Assembly: GCA_031411495.1 (NCBI GenBank)
Contig: JANOBD010000029.1
Coordinates: forward strand, 1-49,689
Direction of reading: 5' to 3'
Length of the DNA stretch: 49,689 nucleotides
From: JANOBD01 sp031411495
GTDB taxonomy: Bacteria > Planctomycetota > Phycisphaerae > Tepidisphaerales > Tepidisphaeraceae
Positions within the stretch are counted from its first letter, which is position 1, and each line of letters opens with the position of its first letter. A program made the translations under genes and the position numbers. This document shows positions 1 to 9,699 of the stretch, one piece after another. The notes under the pieces were generated by a model that made no database searches, was not told where the DNA came from, and saw only the letters and a program-made list of their open reading frames with translations.

Positions 1-203
1 CGCGCCAGAATTGCAGCCACAGCCTTGCCGTAGGCGTGCTCCACGTTCCGACCCGTCATGTGCAGCATTTCGCCGATCTGATCAAATCCGCGGCCGCCGG
101 AACGGAGTGAGCAGATGAGGCGGTCTCTCTCATCAAGATCCGTCCCGTACTCTCGCAAGAGGAAATCGAAAAGCTCTGCAATGCTCGTCGCCTGGAGGCT
201 CAT
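1..203 (-). CDS. Sigma-70 region 4-like helix-turn-helix protein, partial
   Basis: The frame starts at an ATG at 203 and runs off the left edge, giving 67 visible residues. Residues about 25-65 read like the helix-turn-helix of sigma factor region 4: a DERDRLI segment, then a GFDQIGEMLHMTGRNVEHAYGKA stretch in which the second helix is followed by a polar recognition helix. This would contact a -35 element or act as a small DNA-binding protein. No region 2 lies upstream of the ATG, so it is either a short stand-alone protein or a domain remnant. The end of the gene is outside the window, so the family assignment is tentative. Confidence 0.4.
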   Translation of the reverse strand, partial: MSLQATSIAELFDFLLREYGTDLDERDRLICSLRSGGRGFDQIGEMLHMTGRNVEHAYGKAVAAILA

Positions 204-322
204 GCCTCGATCATATCCAGCGTGTCAAGGCGCTCGCCGCCCTACCGCGTATGCTCAGTTGCAAAACGGTACGTGCTCGAACGCCACGAAAAACCATGCA
301 ACAAGATGAAACGAGTTGAAAC

Positions 323-379
323 AAACCGGCTTTCAGATAACCTCGCAAATGCCGAGTGAATTCGTAGAAAAGCCGGTTT
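323..379. repeat. 11-bp inverted repeat beside a tRNA fragment
   Basis: AAACCGGCTTT at 323-333 is exactly complementary to AAAGCCGGTTT at 369-379, with 35 bases between. It sits directly upstream of the tRNA 3' half at 391-432. It could be a structured RNA or a recombination-related site. No T-tract follows it. Confidence 0.45.
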
Positions 380-390
380 ATCAAGAATCC

Positions 391-432
391 CTGATAAGGA
401 CGAGGTCCTGCGTTCGAATCGCAGCACGCGCA
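391..432 (+). pseudogene. tRNA 3' half (anticodon loop to discriminator base)
   Basis: An anticodon-loop-like CTGATAA (391-397, would read GAT) is followed by a variable-loop-like GAGGTC. Next comes a perfect T-arm: CTGCG, TTCGAAT, CGCAG at 408-424. The 3' acceptor strand CACGCGC (425-431) and base A (432) complete it. The matching 5' acceptor strand and D-arm are not found at the expected distance, and only three anticodon-stem pairs form. This is therefore a 3' half rather than a whole tRNA gene. Such halves are commonly left at attachment sites of tRNA-targeting integrases, but no integrase gene is visible here. Confidence 0.55.
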
Positions 433-453
433 GTTCCACCAGACAATCCGCAC

Positions 454-1500
454 CTATTCGCCGGCATTTCGCCTTCGCTTGGCGGCCATCAATACACCCA
501 GGCTCGTCAGCGCCGTCGCGGGTTCAGGAATGAGCCCGAGGGTCACGGCACCGGCGCCGGTGATGACGTTGTTGTACCGGCCGACGAATGGTCCGCCGTC
601 GGGTTCAATGCCGGGAAAGTTGAACGCCGTGGTGACGAAGTAGTACTGCACGCCCGGCTGCAGCGTCGTCTGGAGCATCGTCGCGCCGACCGCATCGTCG
701 AGATACGCCAGGTTGTTCAACGACTTGTTGCGCAGCACGTTGCCGGACTGGTTTCTCGCCATCACACAGTTCGCCAGCGGATTATTCGGATCGAAGTTGC
801 CCGCATAGAGCGCGCTGGCGGATTCGAACTCGTTAGCCGAGACCATCGAATACGCGCCCGCGGTCGCGACTGTGAACGGCTGGACGTCGTAGTAGGGATG
901 CGCCCCGGTGAGCTCGGGAGCAGAGTAGAAGACCTGCCCGAATCCGTTGGCGTATTGGTATTGCGCCGGGCGATTGAATGTCGGATCGGTGGTGGTGAGC
1001 GCGCCGCTGTACTCCGCGGTGCCGGGTGCAAATGCGTTGTCGAAGGTGTAGGTGAGTGTCGAGCGCGCGTCGACGCCGGGTACGAAGCTCTCGGAATCGA
1101 GCGAGAACATCTCCAGGTGGAGTTGCTGTGAGAGATTGAGCCCGCCGGGGATGAAGACATCGGTCGCGACGTTGACGGTCCCGGTGAAATCACGCTGCTC
1201 GCTGAACTGGATCCACGGCTGATAGACGGCAAGGTTGTTGCCGGAAGGCTGGACCTGAATGCTGCTGAGCCATGCTTCGGAGTTCACGCGTGTCACGGTG
1301 CCCGCGATGTGAATGACCCGCGCCGTTCCGCTGAACGGGCCGAGGTTCGCCTTGGTGTTCTGCGCGGAGGTGGACGCGAAGCCGTAGTAGCCGTAATGCG
1401 TGGCATTGGTGACGGTAGCAGTGCCGATGGTGGTCGCCAGCGCAGACGTGAACAGCCCGGCCACAACTGCCGTGGCCGCGAGACAAGTTCGATATCGCAT
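454..1500 (-). CDS. Secreted PEP-CTERM sorting-domain protein
   Basis: A 348-residue exported protein with an N-terminal signal peptide (about residues 1-22, ending SALA). The C-terminal sorting signal reads IPEPATALTSLGVLMAAKRRR: a PEP motif, a short hydrophobic stretch and a basic tail. Such tails are recognised by an exosortase, which is not in this window. The body is beta-rich with many Gly, Ser, Thr and Asn, and I recognise no enzymatic motif. A GAGGGAGAG ribosome-binding site lies just upstream of the ATG. No dockerin-like repeat is present, unlike the PEP-CTERM proteins of the 28-38 kb region. The function is unknown beyond export and likely surface attachment. Confidence 0.8.
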   Translation of the reverse strand: MRYRTCLAATAVVAGLFTSALATTIGTATVTNATHYGYYGFASTSAQNTKANLGPFSGTARVIHIAGTVTRVNSEAWLSSIQVQPSGNNLAVYQPWIQFSEQRDFTGTVNVATDVFIPGGLNLSQQLHLEMFSLDSESFVPGVDARSTLTYTFDNAFAPGTAEYSGALTTTDPTFNRPAQYQYANGFGQVFYSAPELTGAHPYYDVQPFTVATAGAYSMVSANEFESASALYAGNFDPNNPLANCVMARNQSGNVLRNKSLNNLAYLDDAVGATMLQTTLQPGVQYYFVTTAFNFPGIEPDGGPFVGRYNNVITGAGAVTLGLIPEPATALTSLGVLMAAKRRRNAGE

Positions 1501-1614
1501 TGCAGATCTCTCCCTCTTATAGAATTATGGGAGCATACCTATGTCCGGCGTGGAGCGGCAGCGAAATCCCGGCGCGCGGCATCTCAGCAAGATCAGGATT
1601 TGCGACTCTTTCGG

Positions 1615-2928
1615 CTACCGTTTTGTTCGTATGACGACGCTGGCTGCGTGAGCGTCGAGCCCTTCCGCATTTGCGAGCGCGATGATCGAAGGCCCGTCCT
1701 CCGCCAGCCCGTTCGCCTCGTACCACGCGATGCCCGTGCGCTTCATGAACTCGTACACGCTCACGCCGCCGCCAAACCGGGCGGTGGTATTTGTGGGCAG
1801 ACAGTGGCTCGGCCCGGAGACGTAATCGCCGGCGGCCACCGGAGCGAAATTGCCGACAAAGATCGCGCCGGCGTGACGGATCTTCTCCAGCCACGCGTTC
1901 GGATCTTCGACTTGAAGGTTGACGTGTTCCGCCGCGAATTGGTTCGCCCACTCGGCGATGCGCTCGTCGGATTCGCAGACAATGATCGCGCTGTCATTCG
2001 CCAGCGCCTTTTCGATCGCTGACGATCGTCCGCGTTCTCTCAACTGTGATTCGATCGCGCCCACGACCCGCTTCGCGACGTCGGGGAATCGGGTCAGCAG
2101 GATACATCGGCCCGGATCATGTTCCGCCTGCGCGAGAAGGTCGGCGGCAACGAACTCGGGCGCGCAGGTTTCGTCCGCGACGACAAGGATCTCGCTGGGT
2201 CCCAGGAAGCCGTCGACGCCGACGGCTCCACTGACAAGACGCTTGGCGAGTTGGACGTAGGAGTTCCCCGGGCCGAGGATTTTGTCGACGGGTCTGATCG
2301 ATTCGGTTCCGCAGGCGAGTGCCCCGATCGCGCCGACGCCGCCGACACGATAGAACTCGTCGATTCCCAGCTCGTGAGCTGCCGCGTAGACCAGGTCGTT
2401 GTCGCCATACTTGCCAGCCGGCGAGCAGACGACGATTCGCTTCACGCCCGCGACCTGCGCCGGGATGGCGAGCATGATCAGGCTGCTGGGATAACTGGCC
2501 TTTCCTCCGGGCACGTAGACGCCGGCCGAATCGAGCGGCGTGTGACGCAAACCCAGCGTCACGCCGGGGCGCGCGCTGTAGCTGACCTGTTTTGGAAGAA
2601 TCTGCGTTTGATACTCGCGGACCTGGGTGATCGATCGACGGATCGCGGCGATCAAATCCTTCGATACGCGCGATGCCGCATCGCGCATCTCGTCCTTCGT
2701 CACGCGCAGTCGCTTGGGATCGAAAGCGGGGTCGTCGAAACGGTGGATGATGTCGATCAGCGCCGCGTCGCCGCGCGTTGCGACGTCAATGAGGATCTTG
2801 CGGACGTTCTCGTTTTCCCGTTGCAGTTCGCCGCCGTCGAGGAGAAGGGCGCGCACATCGAGCCGCAGCCGGCCCAGCAGTCGCTCGATGGAGCCACGGT
2901 CGCGGGTTTCGTTCCAGATCGGGATCAT
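1615..2928 (-). CDS. hisD: Histidinol dehydrogenase
   Basis: Catalyses the last two steps of histidine biosynthesis, oxidising L-histidinol to L-histidine with two NAD+. The 437-residue length is normal. The active-site features are visible: QAEHDP (Gln267 and His270, zinc ligands), AAEHVN (Glu334-His335, the catalytic acid/base pair), GDY (Asp368) and the C-terminal DAHA His427. The conserved GPSHCLPT segment is at 372-379. The gene stands alone: neither neighbour is a histidine gene, so the his genes are dispersed in this genome. No clear Shine-Dalgarno precedes the ATG, but an upstream ATG in another frame stops after three codons. Confidence 0.95.
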   Translation of the reverse strand: MIPIWNETRDRGSIERLLGRLRLDVRALLLDGGELQRENENVRKILIDVATRGDAALIDIIHRFDDPAFDPKRLRVTKDEMRDAASRVSKDLIAAIRRSITQVREYQTQILPKQVSYSARPGVTLGLRHTPLDSAGVYVPGGKASYPSSLIMLAIPAQVAGVKRIVVCSPAGKYGDNDLVYAAAHELGIDEFYRVGGVGAIGALACGTESIRPVDKILGPGNSYVQLAKRLVSGAVGVDGFLGPSEILVVADETCAPEFVAADLLAQAEHDPGRCILLTRFPDVAKRVVGAIESQLRERGRSSAIEKALANDSAIIVCESDERIAEWANQFAAEHVNLQVEDPNAWLEKIRHAGAIFVGNFAPVAAGDYVSGPSHCLPTNTTARFGGGVSVYEFMKRTGIAWYEANGLAEDGPSIIALANAEGLDAHAASVVIRTKR

Positions 2929-3179
2929 CGCGGCATCGTAGAGGCGAGGCCGCGCGAATCAACGGTTCCGGGAATCGAGCCTCGGTTTGCCTGGTGCCGC
3001 GGCAATCGCTTCGCCGAAGCTGCCAGCGTGGCAGCGTTTTTGCTTGAAGACGGGAGAGTATCGCCGTCCAACTGAGGAAATACGCTGAAAACCTTTGGTT
3101 CCGGCGTGAATCGTCCGAAAAACAGTTCAGGCACAGGGGTTGCTTCATGGTGTCCTGGCCGACGGAAAGCGGTCATTCG

Positions 3180-3572
3180 ATGCAGAACCGATTACGAGTC
3201 CTCTTTGCAGATGTCGACACCGATTGGCACGCGCAGGCCGACAGCCTGCTCGCGCCGCACGGCATCGAAACGGTCCGCGCACGGACCGGCCGCGAAGCAC
3301 TCAGTCGGCTTGAAACCGGCGAGATTCATGTCGCCGTGCTCGACCAGAACATGCCCCAGCTTTCCGGTCTTCAGGTCGTGAAGCTCTCGCGCGATTTCGC
3401 GTCGCCTCCGCCTGCGATCCTGCTCGCCAAGGACCTAACCGCCCACCTGATGCACGAGGCATTGGGAATGAAGGTTTTTTCGGTGATCAGCAAGCCGGTG
3501 GATCTGAACCTCCTCCTGCAGACGCTCGCCCGCGTCGTCAAGCGCCATTACGAAGGCCGCTGGCCCGCCTGA
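3180..3572 (+). CDS. Single-domain response regulator
   Basis: A 130-residue receiver domain with no output domain, so it would act through protein contacts or in a phosphorelay. Asp55 in VLDQNMP is the phospho-acceptor. Lys105 in ISKPVD is the conserved lysine. The N-terminal acidic pair is present as DVD (residues 11-13) instead of the usual adjacent pair. The Thr/Ser switch position after the fourth strand appears to be Ala83 (ILLAK), which would weaken the normal phosphorylation-induced switch. No histidine kinase lies nearby. A start at 3147 (GTG-type context, 11 residues longer) is possible, but the receiver fold begins at the ATG chosen here. Confidence 0.85.
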   Translation: MQNRLRVLFADVDTDWHAQADSLLAPHGIETVRARTGREALSRLETGEIHVAVLDQNMPQLSGLQVVKLSRDFASPPPAILLAKDLTAHLMHEALGMKVFSVISKPVDLNLLLQTLARVVKRHYEGRWPA

Positions 3573-3984
3573 AGCTCTGGGCCGCCCGCTCATTTTGCTT
3601 CGTCCGTCGGCGTTCCTCATTCCCGGAGGCGACAGCGGGGGCTCACCGCGCATCGATGGTTGACGAATAGCGGGTTCCGCAAGCCACCGAAGTGCGAAGC
3701 GCGACCGCGCCACACCCTGGCGAAAATGCGTTCGACTCCTGCAAGATTGACAGCACGGCCGGCTCCAAGGCCGTGAATGGCAGCCATCTCCCGCGCCGGG
3801 AGAGGATCATAAAATCATATTGACAATAGCTTTATTGCATATGTGCTTCGAGGCACAACCGTTGCTACTGGCATGGCACGCGTCGGTGTCGGAACTCGCC
3901 AGCGGCAGACGTGTTCAGCAGGGTTTTGTCTGGCGAGCACATTCACTACACCGGCAACTCAACTGTTCCGGAGGAACATTTATC
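3573..3984 (+). other. Gene-free leader region upstream of groES
   Basis: No coding frame here looks real. A hairpin with arms TCTCCCG and CGGGAGA is at about 3786-3804. A TTGACA box is at 3820-3825, but a good -10 box at the right distance is not evident. No CIRCE inverted repeat (TTAGCACTC-N9-GAGTGCTAA) is seen, so HrcA control of the chaperonin operon is not supported by this sequence. Confidence 0.6.
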
Positions 3985-4275
3985 ATGGCAAAGCTTCGCC
4001 CCCTCGGTGACAAAATTCTCGTCAAACGCGTCGAGGCCGAGACCAAGACCAAGTCTGGCATCGTCCTTCCCGATAGCGCCAAGGAAAAGCCCAAGCGCGG
4101 CAAGGTCATCGCCTTGGGCGACGGCAAGCGCCTCGACAACGGCGAGAAGGCCCCCTTCACCGTCAAGAAAGGCGACGAAGTCCTCTTCACCAGCTACGCC
4201 GGCACCGAAATCAAAATCGACGGCGAAGAAGTCCTCATCATGACTGAAGATGACGTGCTTGCGGTTGTTGAGTGA
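3985..4275 (+). CDS. groES: Co-chaperonin GroES
   Basis: The 10-kDa co-chaperonin that caps the GroEL cage in the cytoplasm. The 96-residue protein begins MAKLRPLGDKILVKRVE and carries a mobile-loop region (about residues 16-32) with TKSGIVLPD. It ends with the EVLIMTEDDVLAVVE strand usual for the family. The ATG at 3985 is chosen because of the GGAGGA ribosome-binding site ten bases upstream and the exact match to the family's N-terminus; the frame stays open further upstream but without family similarity. groEL follows 128 bases later in the same direction, separated by a palindromic repeat. Confidence 0.97.
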   Translation: MAKLRPLGDKILVKRVEAETKTKSGIVLPDSAKEKPKRGKVIALGDGKRLDNGEKAPFTVKKGDEVLFTSYAGTEIKIDGEEVLIMTEDDVLAVVE

Positions 4276-4280
4276 GTTTT

Positions 4281-4376
4281 TAAACACGGAGGCACGGAAA
4301 CACGGAGTGAAGACACCTTCTTACTCTTTGTCCCGTCTCTCACTCTTCCCTCCGTGCCTCAGTGTCTCCGTGTTTA
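4281..4376. repeat. CACGGAG-type intergenic inverted repeat in the groES-groEL gap
   Basis: TAAACACGGAGGCACGGA begins the left arm at 4281-4307. The right arm at 4350-4376 is its reverse complement at 23 of 27 positions. The spacer is 42 bases. A diverged copy of the same element lies at 46631-46714, directly before the GH52 gene. Both fill intergenic space between co-directional genes, so each would form a long hairpin in the transcript. Confidence 0.8.
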
Positions 4377-4403
4377 GTAAAGAATTGAATCAGGAGCTTA
4401 AAA

Positions 4404-6083
<1,680 letters not shown>

Positions 6084-6114
6084 TCGAATCGTCACCTCGA
6101 CGCTTCACACATTC

Positions 6115-6147
6115 AAAGCCCATGGTGCTAGCACCATGGGCTTTTTC
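6115..6147 (+). terminator. Rho-independent terminator after groEL; perfect 30-bp palindrome
   Basis: AAAGCCCATGGTGCT (6115-6129) is followed directly by its exact reverse complement (6130-6144), and the T-run extends past the stem. It ends the chaperonin operon. The perfect symmetry, and a REP-type transposase-like gene 40 bases downstream, make a repeat origin possible. Confidence 0.88.
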
Positions 6148-6185
6148 GTTGACGTCCCGCGCCACAGAAATGAAGAGTCGCTTTC

Positions 6186-6713
6186 ATGGGGATCCAACCC
6201 TGGCACGACTGTTACCACGCCATGTGCCACAGCTATGGAACATGGTTGCCCGGCGACCCACGAGGCTTTCGGACCCGGCACCACCGCGAACATGTCGAAG
6301 GCGACTACAAGTGTCCTCGCGCACCCGGACAATTTGAAAACCTATACAAACGATCGAAACAACTCATGAGAAGGAACCCGGTCTTCCTCACCGTCGAGCA
6401 GCGTCGACGCGCTGTAGATATAATTGCGGCGAGCTTGCTCAAACGAGAACTCGAGTTACTGATCGCGGCAGTCGACCGCGTCCATTTACACCTGCTGGCC
6501 CTCTTCTCGGATCTCAATCCGCGCCATTGGGTCGGAATCGCCAAGAAGGAATCGAGCGCCTATATGAAGCAGGAAGGACTCGCACCGATCGGCGGCCTTT
6601 GGGCCACGCGATGTAAACCGCAGCCGATCAAGGATCGGGCCCATCAACTCAACACGTTCCGTTACCTTCTCAAACACCGTCTCAAGGGTGCAGAGATTTG
6701 GCGTTTCGACTAA
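6186..6713 (+). CDS. REP-associated (Y1/HUH) transposase-like protein
   Basis: A 175-residue protein whose opening YGTWLPGDPRGFRTRHHREH pattern is one I know from planctomycete IS200-like, REP-associated transposase relatives. VHLHLL (about residues 97-102) fits the HUH metal-binding motif (His, hydrophobic, His). Tyr in SAYMKQEG (about 122-129) is a candidate nucleophile. The family makes single-strand cuts at palindromic REP elements. No transposon ends are obvious around it, so it is probably a domesticated single-copy gene. It follows a perfect palindrome at 6115-6144, which could be its substrate type. The similarity is by eye, and the catalytic assignment is inferred. Confidence 0.62.
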   Translation: MGIQPWHDCYHAMCHSYGTWLPGDPRGFRTRHHREHVEGDYKCPRAPGQFENLYKRSKQLMRRNPVFLTVEQRRRAVDIIAASLLKRELELLIAAVDRVHLHLLALFSDLNPRHWVGIAKKESSAYMKQEGLAPIGGLWATRCKPQPIKDRAHQLNTFRYLLKHRLKGAEIWRFD

Positions 6714-6748
6714 ACCGTAAAGAGCCCTCTTCGTGCGGAGTTTTCGTA

Positions 6749-7216
6749 ATGAACAGTCCCGACGATCTCATTCCTGAATTGCCGCTCTGGAACAACGGCA
6801 AAGGCATTAACATCGATTCATGGATCGGCTGCCTCGGACAACACGAGCACGCGATTGGATATCTCGCCCGCTTCTGGCCGAAGTTCGTCGAGCACGAAGG
6901 CGGCGTGTTCCTCGGAACAAAATTCAATGAGAAAAACTTCAACGGCTTTATGGCGCAGACAAATGGAGATGTGGCGTCGGTCGAGCACGTTTTGAATCAC
7001 ATCCATCTATTCGATTGGTTCGCCTCATCCCCAAAAGCACCCACGCGAGCTCAACTGCTCTACTTGGCCGAAACACTACGCGACGCGTGGTCGACAAAAT
7101 TGGCGCGCGACTTTCCGCGTCGCCGCTTCGTTTTCGATCTCTATCACGAAGACCCGAATGAACCTGACGACTTGGTGATCAGTTTCCACAGCGAGAAAGC
7201 CGAGGGCGTGGGCTGA
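6749..7216 (+). CDS. Hypothetical protein
   Basis: A 155-residue soluble protein, rich in aromatic and acidic residues, beginning MNSPDDLIPELPLWNNGKG. There is no signal peptide, membrane segment or motif that I recognise. The ATG at 6749 is preferred to an earlier in-frame start because GCGGAG lies at the correct distance upstream. The gene starts 35 bases after the REP-type transposase-like gene and ends 61 bases before the YebC gene, all in the same direction. Trp and Phe clusters (WIGCLGQHEHAIGYLARFWP) suggest a compact fold, but no function can be given. Confidence 0.6.
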   Translation: MNSPDDLIPELPLWNNGKGINIDSWIGCLGQHEHAIGYLARFWPKFVEHEGGVFLGTKFNEKNFNGFMAQTNGDVASVEHVLNHIHLFDWFASSPKAPTRAQLLYLAETLRDAWSTKLARDFPRRRFVFDLYHEDPNEPDDLVISFHSEKAEGVG

Positions 7217-7277
7217 AGCCCCGACTGTCTGCCGCCCCCATGCCTCCGCTCCCTTCATCTGCTACATTAGAATCACT

Positions 7278-8012
7278 ATGGGACGCCAATGGCTGCATGC
7301 GAAACGCCTCGTTGCCGGGCTCAAAAAGGGCAAGACCAACAACAAGATGGTGCGCGACATCGCGCTCGCGGCGAAGGTCGGCGGCGCTGATCCTTCGATG
7401 AATGCGCGGCTCTTCGCGGCCATCGAAAAGGCGAAGAAAGAGAGCGTCCCCAAAGACGCCATCCAGCGAGCGATCAACAAGGGCGCCGGCATCGGCGATG
7501 AAAAGCTGACCCTCGAACACGTCGTGTACGAGGGCCGCGCGCCGCACAACGTGCCGGTGATCATCGAGGTGTACACGGATAACCCGCAGCGCACCGCACC
7601 GGAGATCCGCGTTCTGTTCCGCAGGGGGCAGCTCGCCACCTCGGGCGCGAACAAGTTCGTATTCGATCACGTCGGCCTGGTGGAAGCGCATCGGCCCGCC
7701 GACGCGACCCTCGACCTGGAAGAAGCCGCCATCGAAGCGGGCGCGAACGAAGTGCAGCCGCTCACGCGCGAGCAGAACGACGACATTCCAAAAGACGCCG
7801 TCGGCGCGAAGTTCATCTGCGAACGCACGGATGTGGCGACCGTCTCGAAATGGCTGTCGGCCAACGGTTGGACCGTCATCACCAGCGAAATCGGCTACGT
7901 GGCGAAGCAATTCCCTGAGCTCACGGAAGAACAATTGGTAGAAGTCGGCGATTTCCTTCAGGCACTGGACGACAACGACGACGTGCATCGCGTGTGGGCC
8001 GCGGTGAAATAG
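7278..8012 (+). CDS. YebC/PmpR family protein
   Basis: A 244-residue member of the YebC/TACO1 family: cytoplasmic proteins described as DNA-binding regulators and, more recently, as factors that help ribosomes on difficult proline-rich stretches. The family's N-terminal pattern is visible in GRQWLHAKRLVAGLKKGKTNNKMVRDIALAAKVGGADPSMNARL, although the usual HSKW start is replaced by RQWLHAKR. ESVPKDAIQRAINKG and the VYEGRAPHNVPVIIEVYTDNPQR segment are typical of domains two and three. Length is normal for the family. It is followed by a lipoprotein gene, with no other context. Confidence 0.92.
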   Translation: MGRQWLHAKRLVAGLKKGKTNNKMVRDIALAAKVGGADPSMNARLFAAIEKAKKESVPKDAIQRAINKGAGIGDEKLTLEHVVYEGRAPHNVPVIIEVYTDNPQRTAPEIRVLFRRGQLATSGANKFVFDHVGLVEAHRPADATLDLEEAAIEAGANEVQPLTREQNDDIPKDAVGAKFICERTDVATVSKWLSANGWTVITSEIGYVAKQFPELTEEQLVEVGDFLQALDDNDDVHRVWAAVK

Positions 8013-8172
8013 GCTGACGTGAGGATGACGTCTTCGCGAAGGTGTCAATGTCTTCAAAAGTAGGTGGTGCACCTTCCATCACGTGCAAATCGCGATCCGG
8101 CTTTGACATCCCCGCGTATCTCGCATCTGATTACCCCTTTCGCGAATTCATTCGATTTTGAAAGGCCGGTTC

Positions 8173-8607
8173 ATGCGCTTCTGCTCTCGCCTGCTCATAC
8201 AGGTTCTGCTTCCAACGGTTCTATGCTGCGCGTGCGGGCACTCCGGCAGTTCCACTGCGTCGGCAGCACCGACAAAAGACGACGTCGAGAAAGTCCTCAA
8301 GCTCTCCTACGACAAAGCCGGCAGCAGTTTTTCAGCAAGGCAATCGCTGAACGTCAACCAGGTGAAGTTCGGCAAGCCTTACACCGCGACGGTGCAGGAA
8401 GTGCAGGTCGAAGGCGTGCCGGAGGGCGCTACCGTCACGCCTGCCGTCGTCGACTACACCGTGCGGACGTACAACACCGGCGAAACACACCTCATCCAGC
8501 GCGTGCGCGATGCGACCGTTTACATCGGGAAAATGGGCGATTGGGTCGTGAAGACGGGCAGCCCCGTCGGTGAAGATGTCTCCAGCGTCGAGCCGGCGCC
8601 GAAGTAA
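8173..8607 (+). CDS. Small lipoprotein of unknown function
   Basis: A 144-residue protein with a short basic start, a hydrophobic stretch and a Cys-rich end (LPTVLCCACGHSG) that resembles a lipobox. It would be exported and lipid-anchored. The mature part (KDDVEKVLKLSYDKAG and VKFGKPYTATVQEVQVEG) looks like an alpha/beta solute-exposed domain, but no family is recognised. The ATG at 8173 is chosen over an in-frame TTG at 8158 because GAAAGG lies eight bases upstream of it. The next gene is convergent. Confidence 0.7.
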   Translation: MRFCSRLLIQVLLPTVLCCACGHSGSSTASAAPTKDDVEKVLKLSYDKAGSSFSARQSLNVNQVKFGKPYTATVQEVQVEGVPEGATVTPAVVDYTVRTYNTGETHLIQRVRDATVYIGKMGDWVVKTGSPVGEDVSSVEPAPK

Positions 8608-8718
8608 TAGCGGCTTCAGGACCGGGTCACTCGATCACGCCTTCATCGGCTAGCGCCGCTCACAGCGGAGCGCGGACTGTTCTGGCCGGCTACCGCTCCA
8701 GGGTGTGCGCTCGCATCT

Positions 8719-9582
8719 CTAGGTCTGCTCTGACCCTGAAGTTTGGCCGCGCAGTTGGCCTTTGATTGTCATCTGCACCGGCATCGATTGTCGCGACGGG
8801 TGGCCATACCACGCGCGCGGCTTCGCGTCACTTCCATCGGTTTGTGCGTAGGCGTCGTGAAGGAGAGCGGCCGCGTCTTCGACGGTGCCCTTCTCGAAGT
8901 CGATCCAGTGCGTCGCCACATCCGGGAAGTCGGTCCTGCAGTTCGCGCATTTGCTGGCGTCTTTGAATCGGATCGGACACCAGAAGCTCTCGACGTTGCG
9001 GAGCATCTCGGATGCCAGGCTCCAGATGCCGGTCATCCAGTCGCAGTAAAGGCACCAGATGCGGTCATGCCCGACAAGGCCGGTAAATTTCTGGCGGCTG
9101 ACGTTCACCCACTTGCGGCTGTCGTATCTCGGCAGTCCGACGGTCCACGTGAGCGGCGGATAGACGACGTGCTCGGCAAGTCGCGTCAAGGCAAAGAGCG
9201 GAACCGCCAGCGACGTCCAGAAGACGGCAAAGAGGTTGTTGAACGTGCCGGCGATCTTGTTCGTCTCGCGCAGAATGGCTGCGCGGCCCTTGGTCTTGAA
9301 ATGCCACGCCTCGTGAACGAGTTCCCACAGGATGAGCGCGGCGTACTGGCCGGCGATCGCAGCAGCCAGTCCGATCCATCCCCCAAACACCGGCCCGAGA
9401 ATCATCGGGAGGACGGTAAAGTAAAACACAATACAATCGAGCGGGAAGCCGGCACACATCCACGTAGCGACGCGCTTTCCGGCGTCCCCGAGCCGTCCGA
9501 CCACGTGCACCAGCGCCGCGCCCGCAAGCAACGCGACGACTGTCGATCCAAAAATACCGCCACCGAGTTGAAGCCAATGCAT
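8719..9582 (-). CDS. Membrane protein with C-terminal cysteine pairs
   Basis: A 287-residue protein with about four hydrophobic segments in its first 145 residues (for example IFGSTVVALLAGAALVHVV and LPMILGPVFGGWIGLAAAIA). A soluble C-terminal half follows with CLYC (about residue 178) and CPIRF-x-CANC clusters. These Cys pairs could bind zinc or iron. A HEAWHFKTKGRA segment between membrane stretches has two His residues. I recognise no named family. The gene converges with the lipoprotein gene at 8173-8607, and a GlsB-like gene lies upstream in the same direction. Confidence 0.65.
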   Translation of the reverse strand: MHWLQLGGGIFGSTVVALLAGAALVHVVGRLGDAGKRVATWMCAGFPLDCIVFYFTVLPMILGPVFGGWIGLAAAIAGQYAALILWELVHEAWHFKTKGRAAILRETNKIAGTFNNLFAVFWTSLAVPLFALTRLAEHVVYPPLTWTVGLPRYDSRKWVNVSRQKFTGLVGHDRIWCLYCDWMTGIWSLASEMLRNVESFWCPIRFKDASKCANCRTDFPDVATHWIDFEKGTVEDAAALLHDAYAQTDGSDAKPRAWYGHPSRQSMPVQMTIKGQLRGQTSGSEQT

Positions 9583-9699
9583 CCTGCAGACGCTATACGG
9601 GCGCCGCGCTCCCGCAAAATGACGAGGGCGGTTTTCGACGCGCCGCGAACCCCGTTTCGAAGGTCCGGTTCACCCGCGTCGCGCGGCTCCCGGACTTTC

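Noticed and set aside
390..432. Complete tRNA-Ile(GAT) gene
   Set aside because: No 5' acceptor strand or D-arm at the right distance, and the anticodon stem has only three pairs.
3573..3984. CIRCE element upstream of groES
   Set aside because: No TTAGCACTC-N9-GAGTGCTAA inverted repeat is present.
3820..4275. Long groES frame of 151 residues starting at 3820
   Set aside because: The first 55 residues have no family similarity; GGAGGA and the MAKLRPL start at 3985 define the gene.
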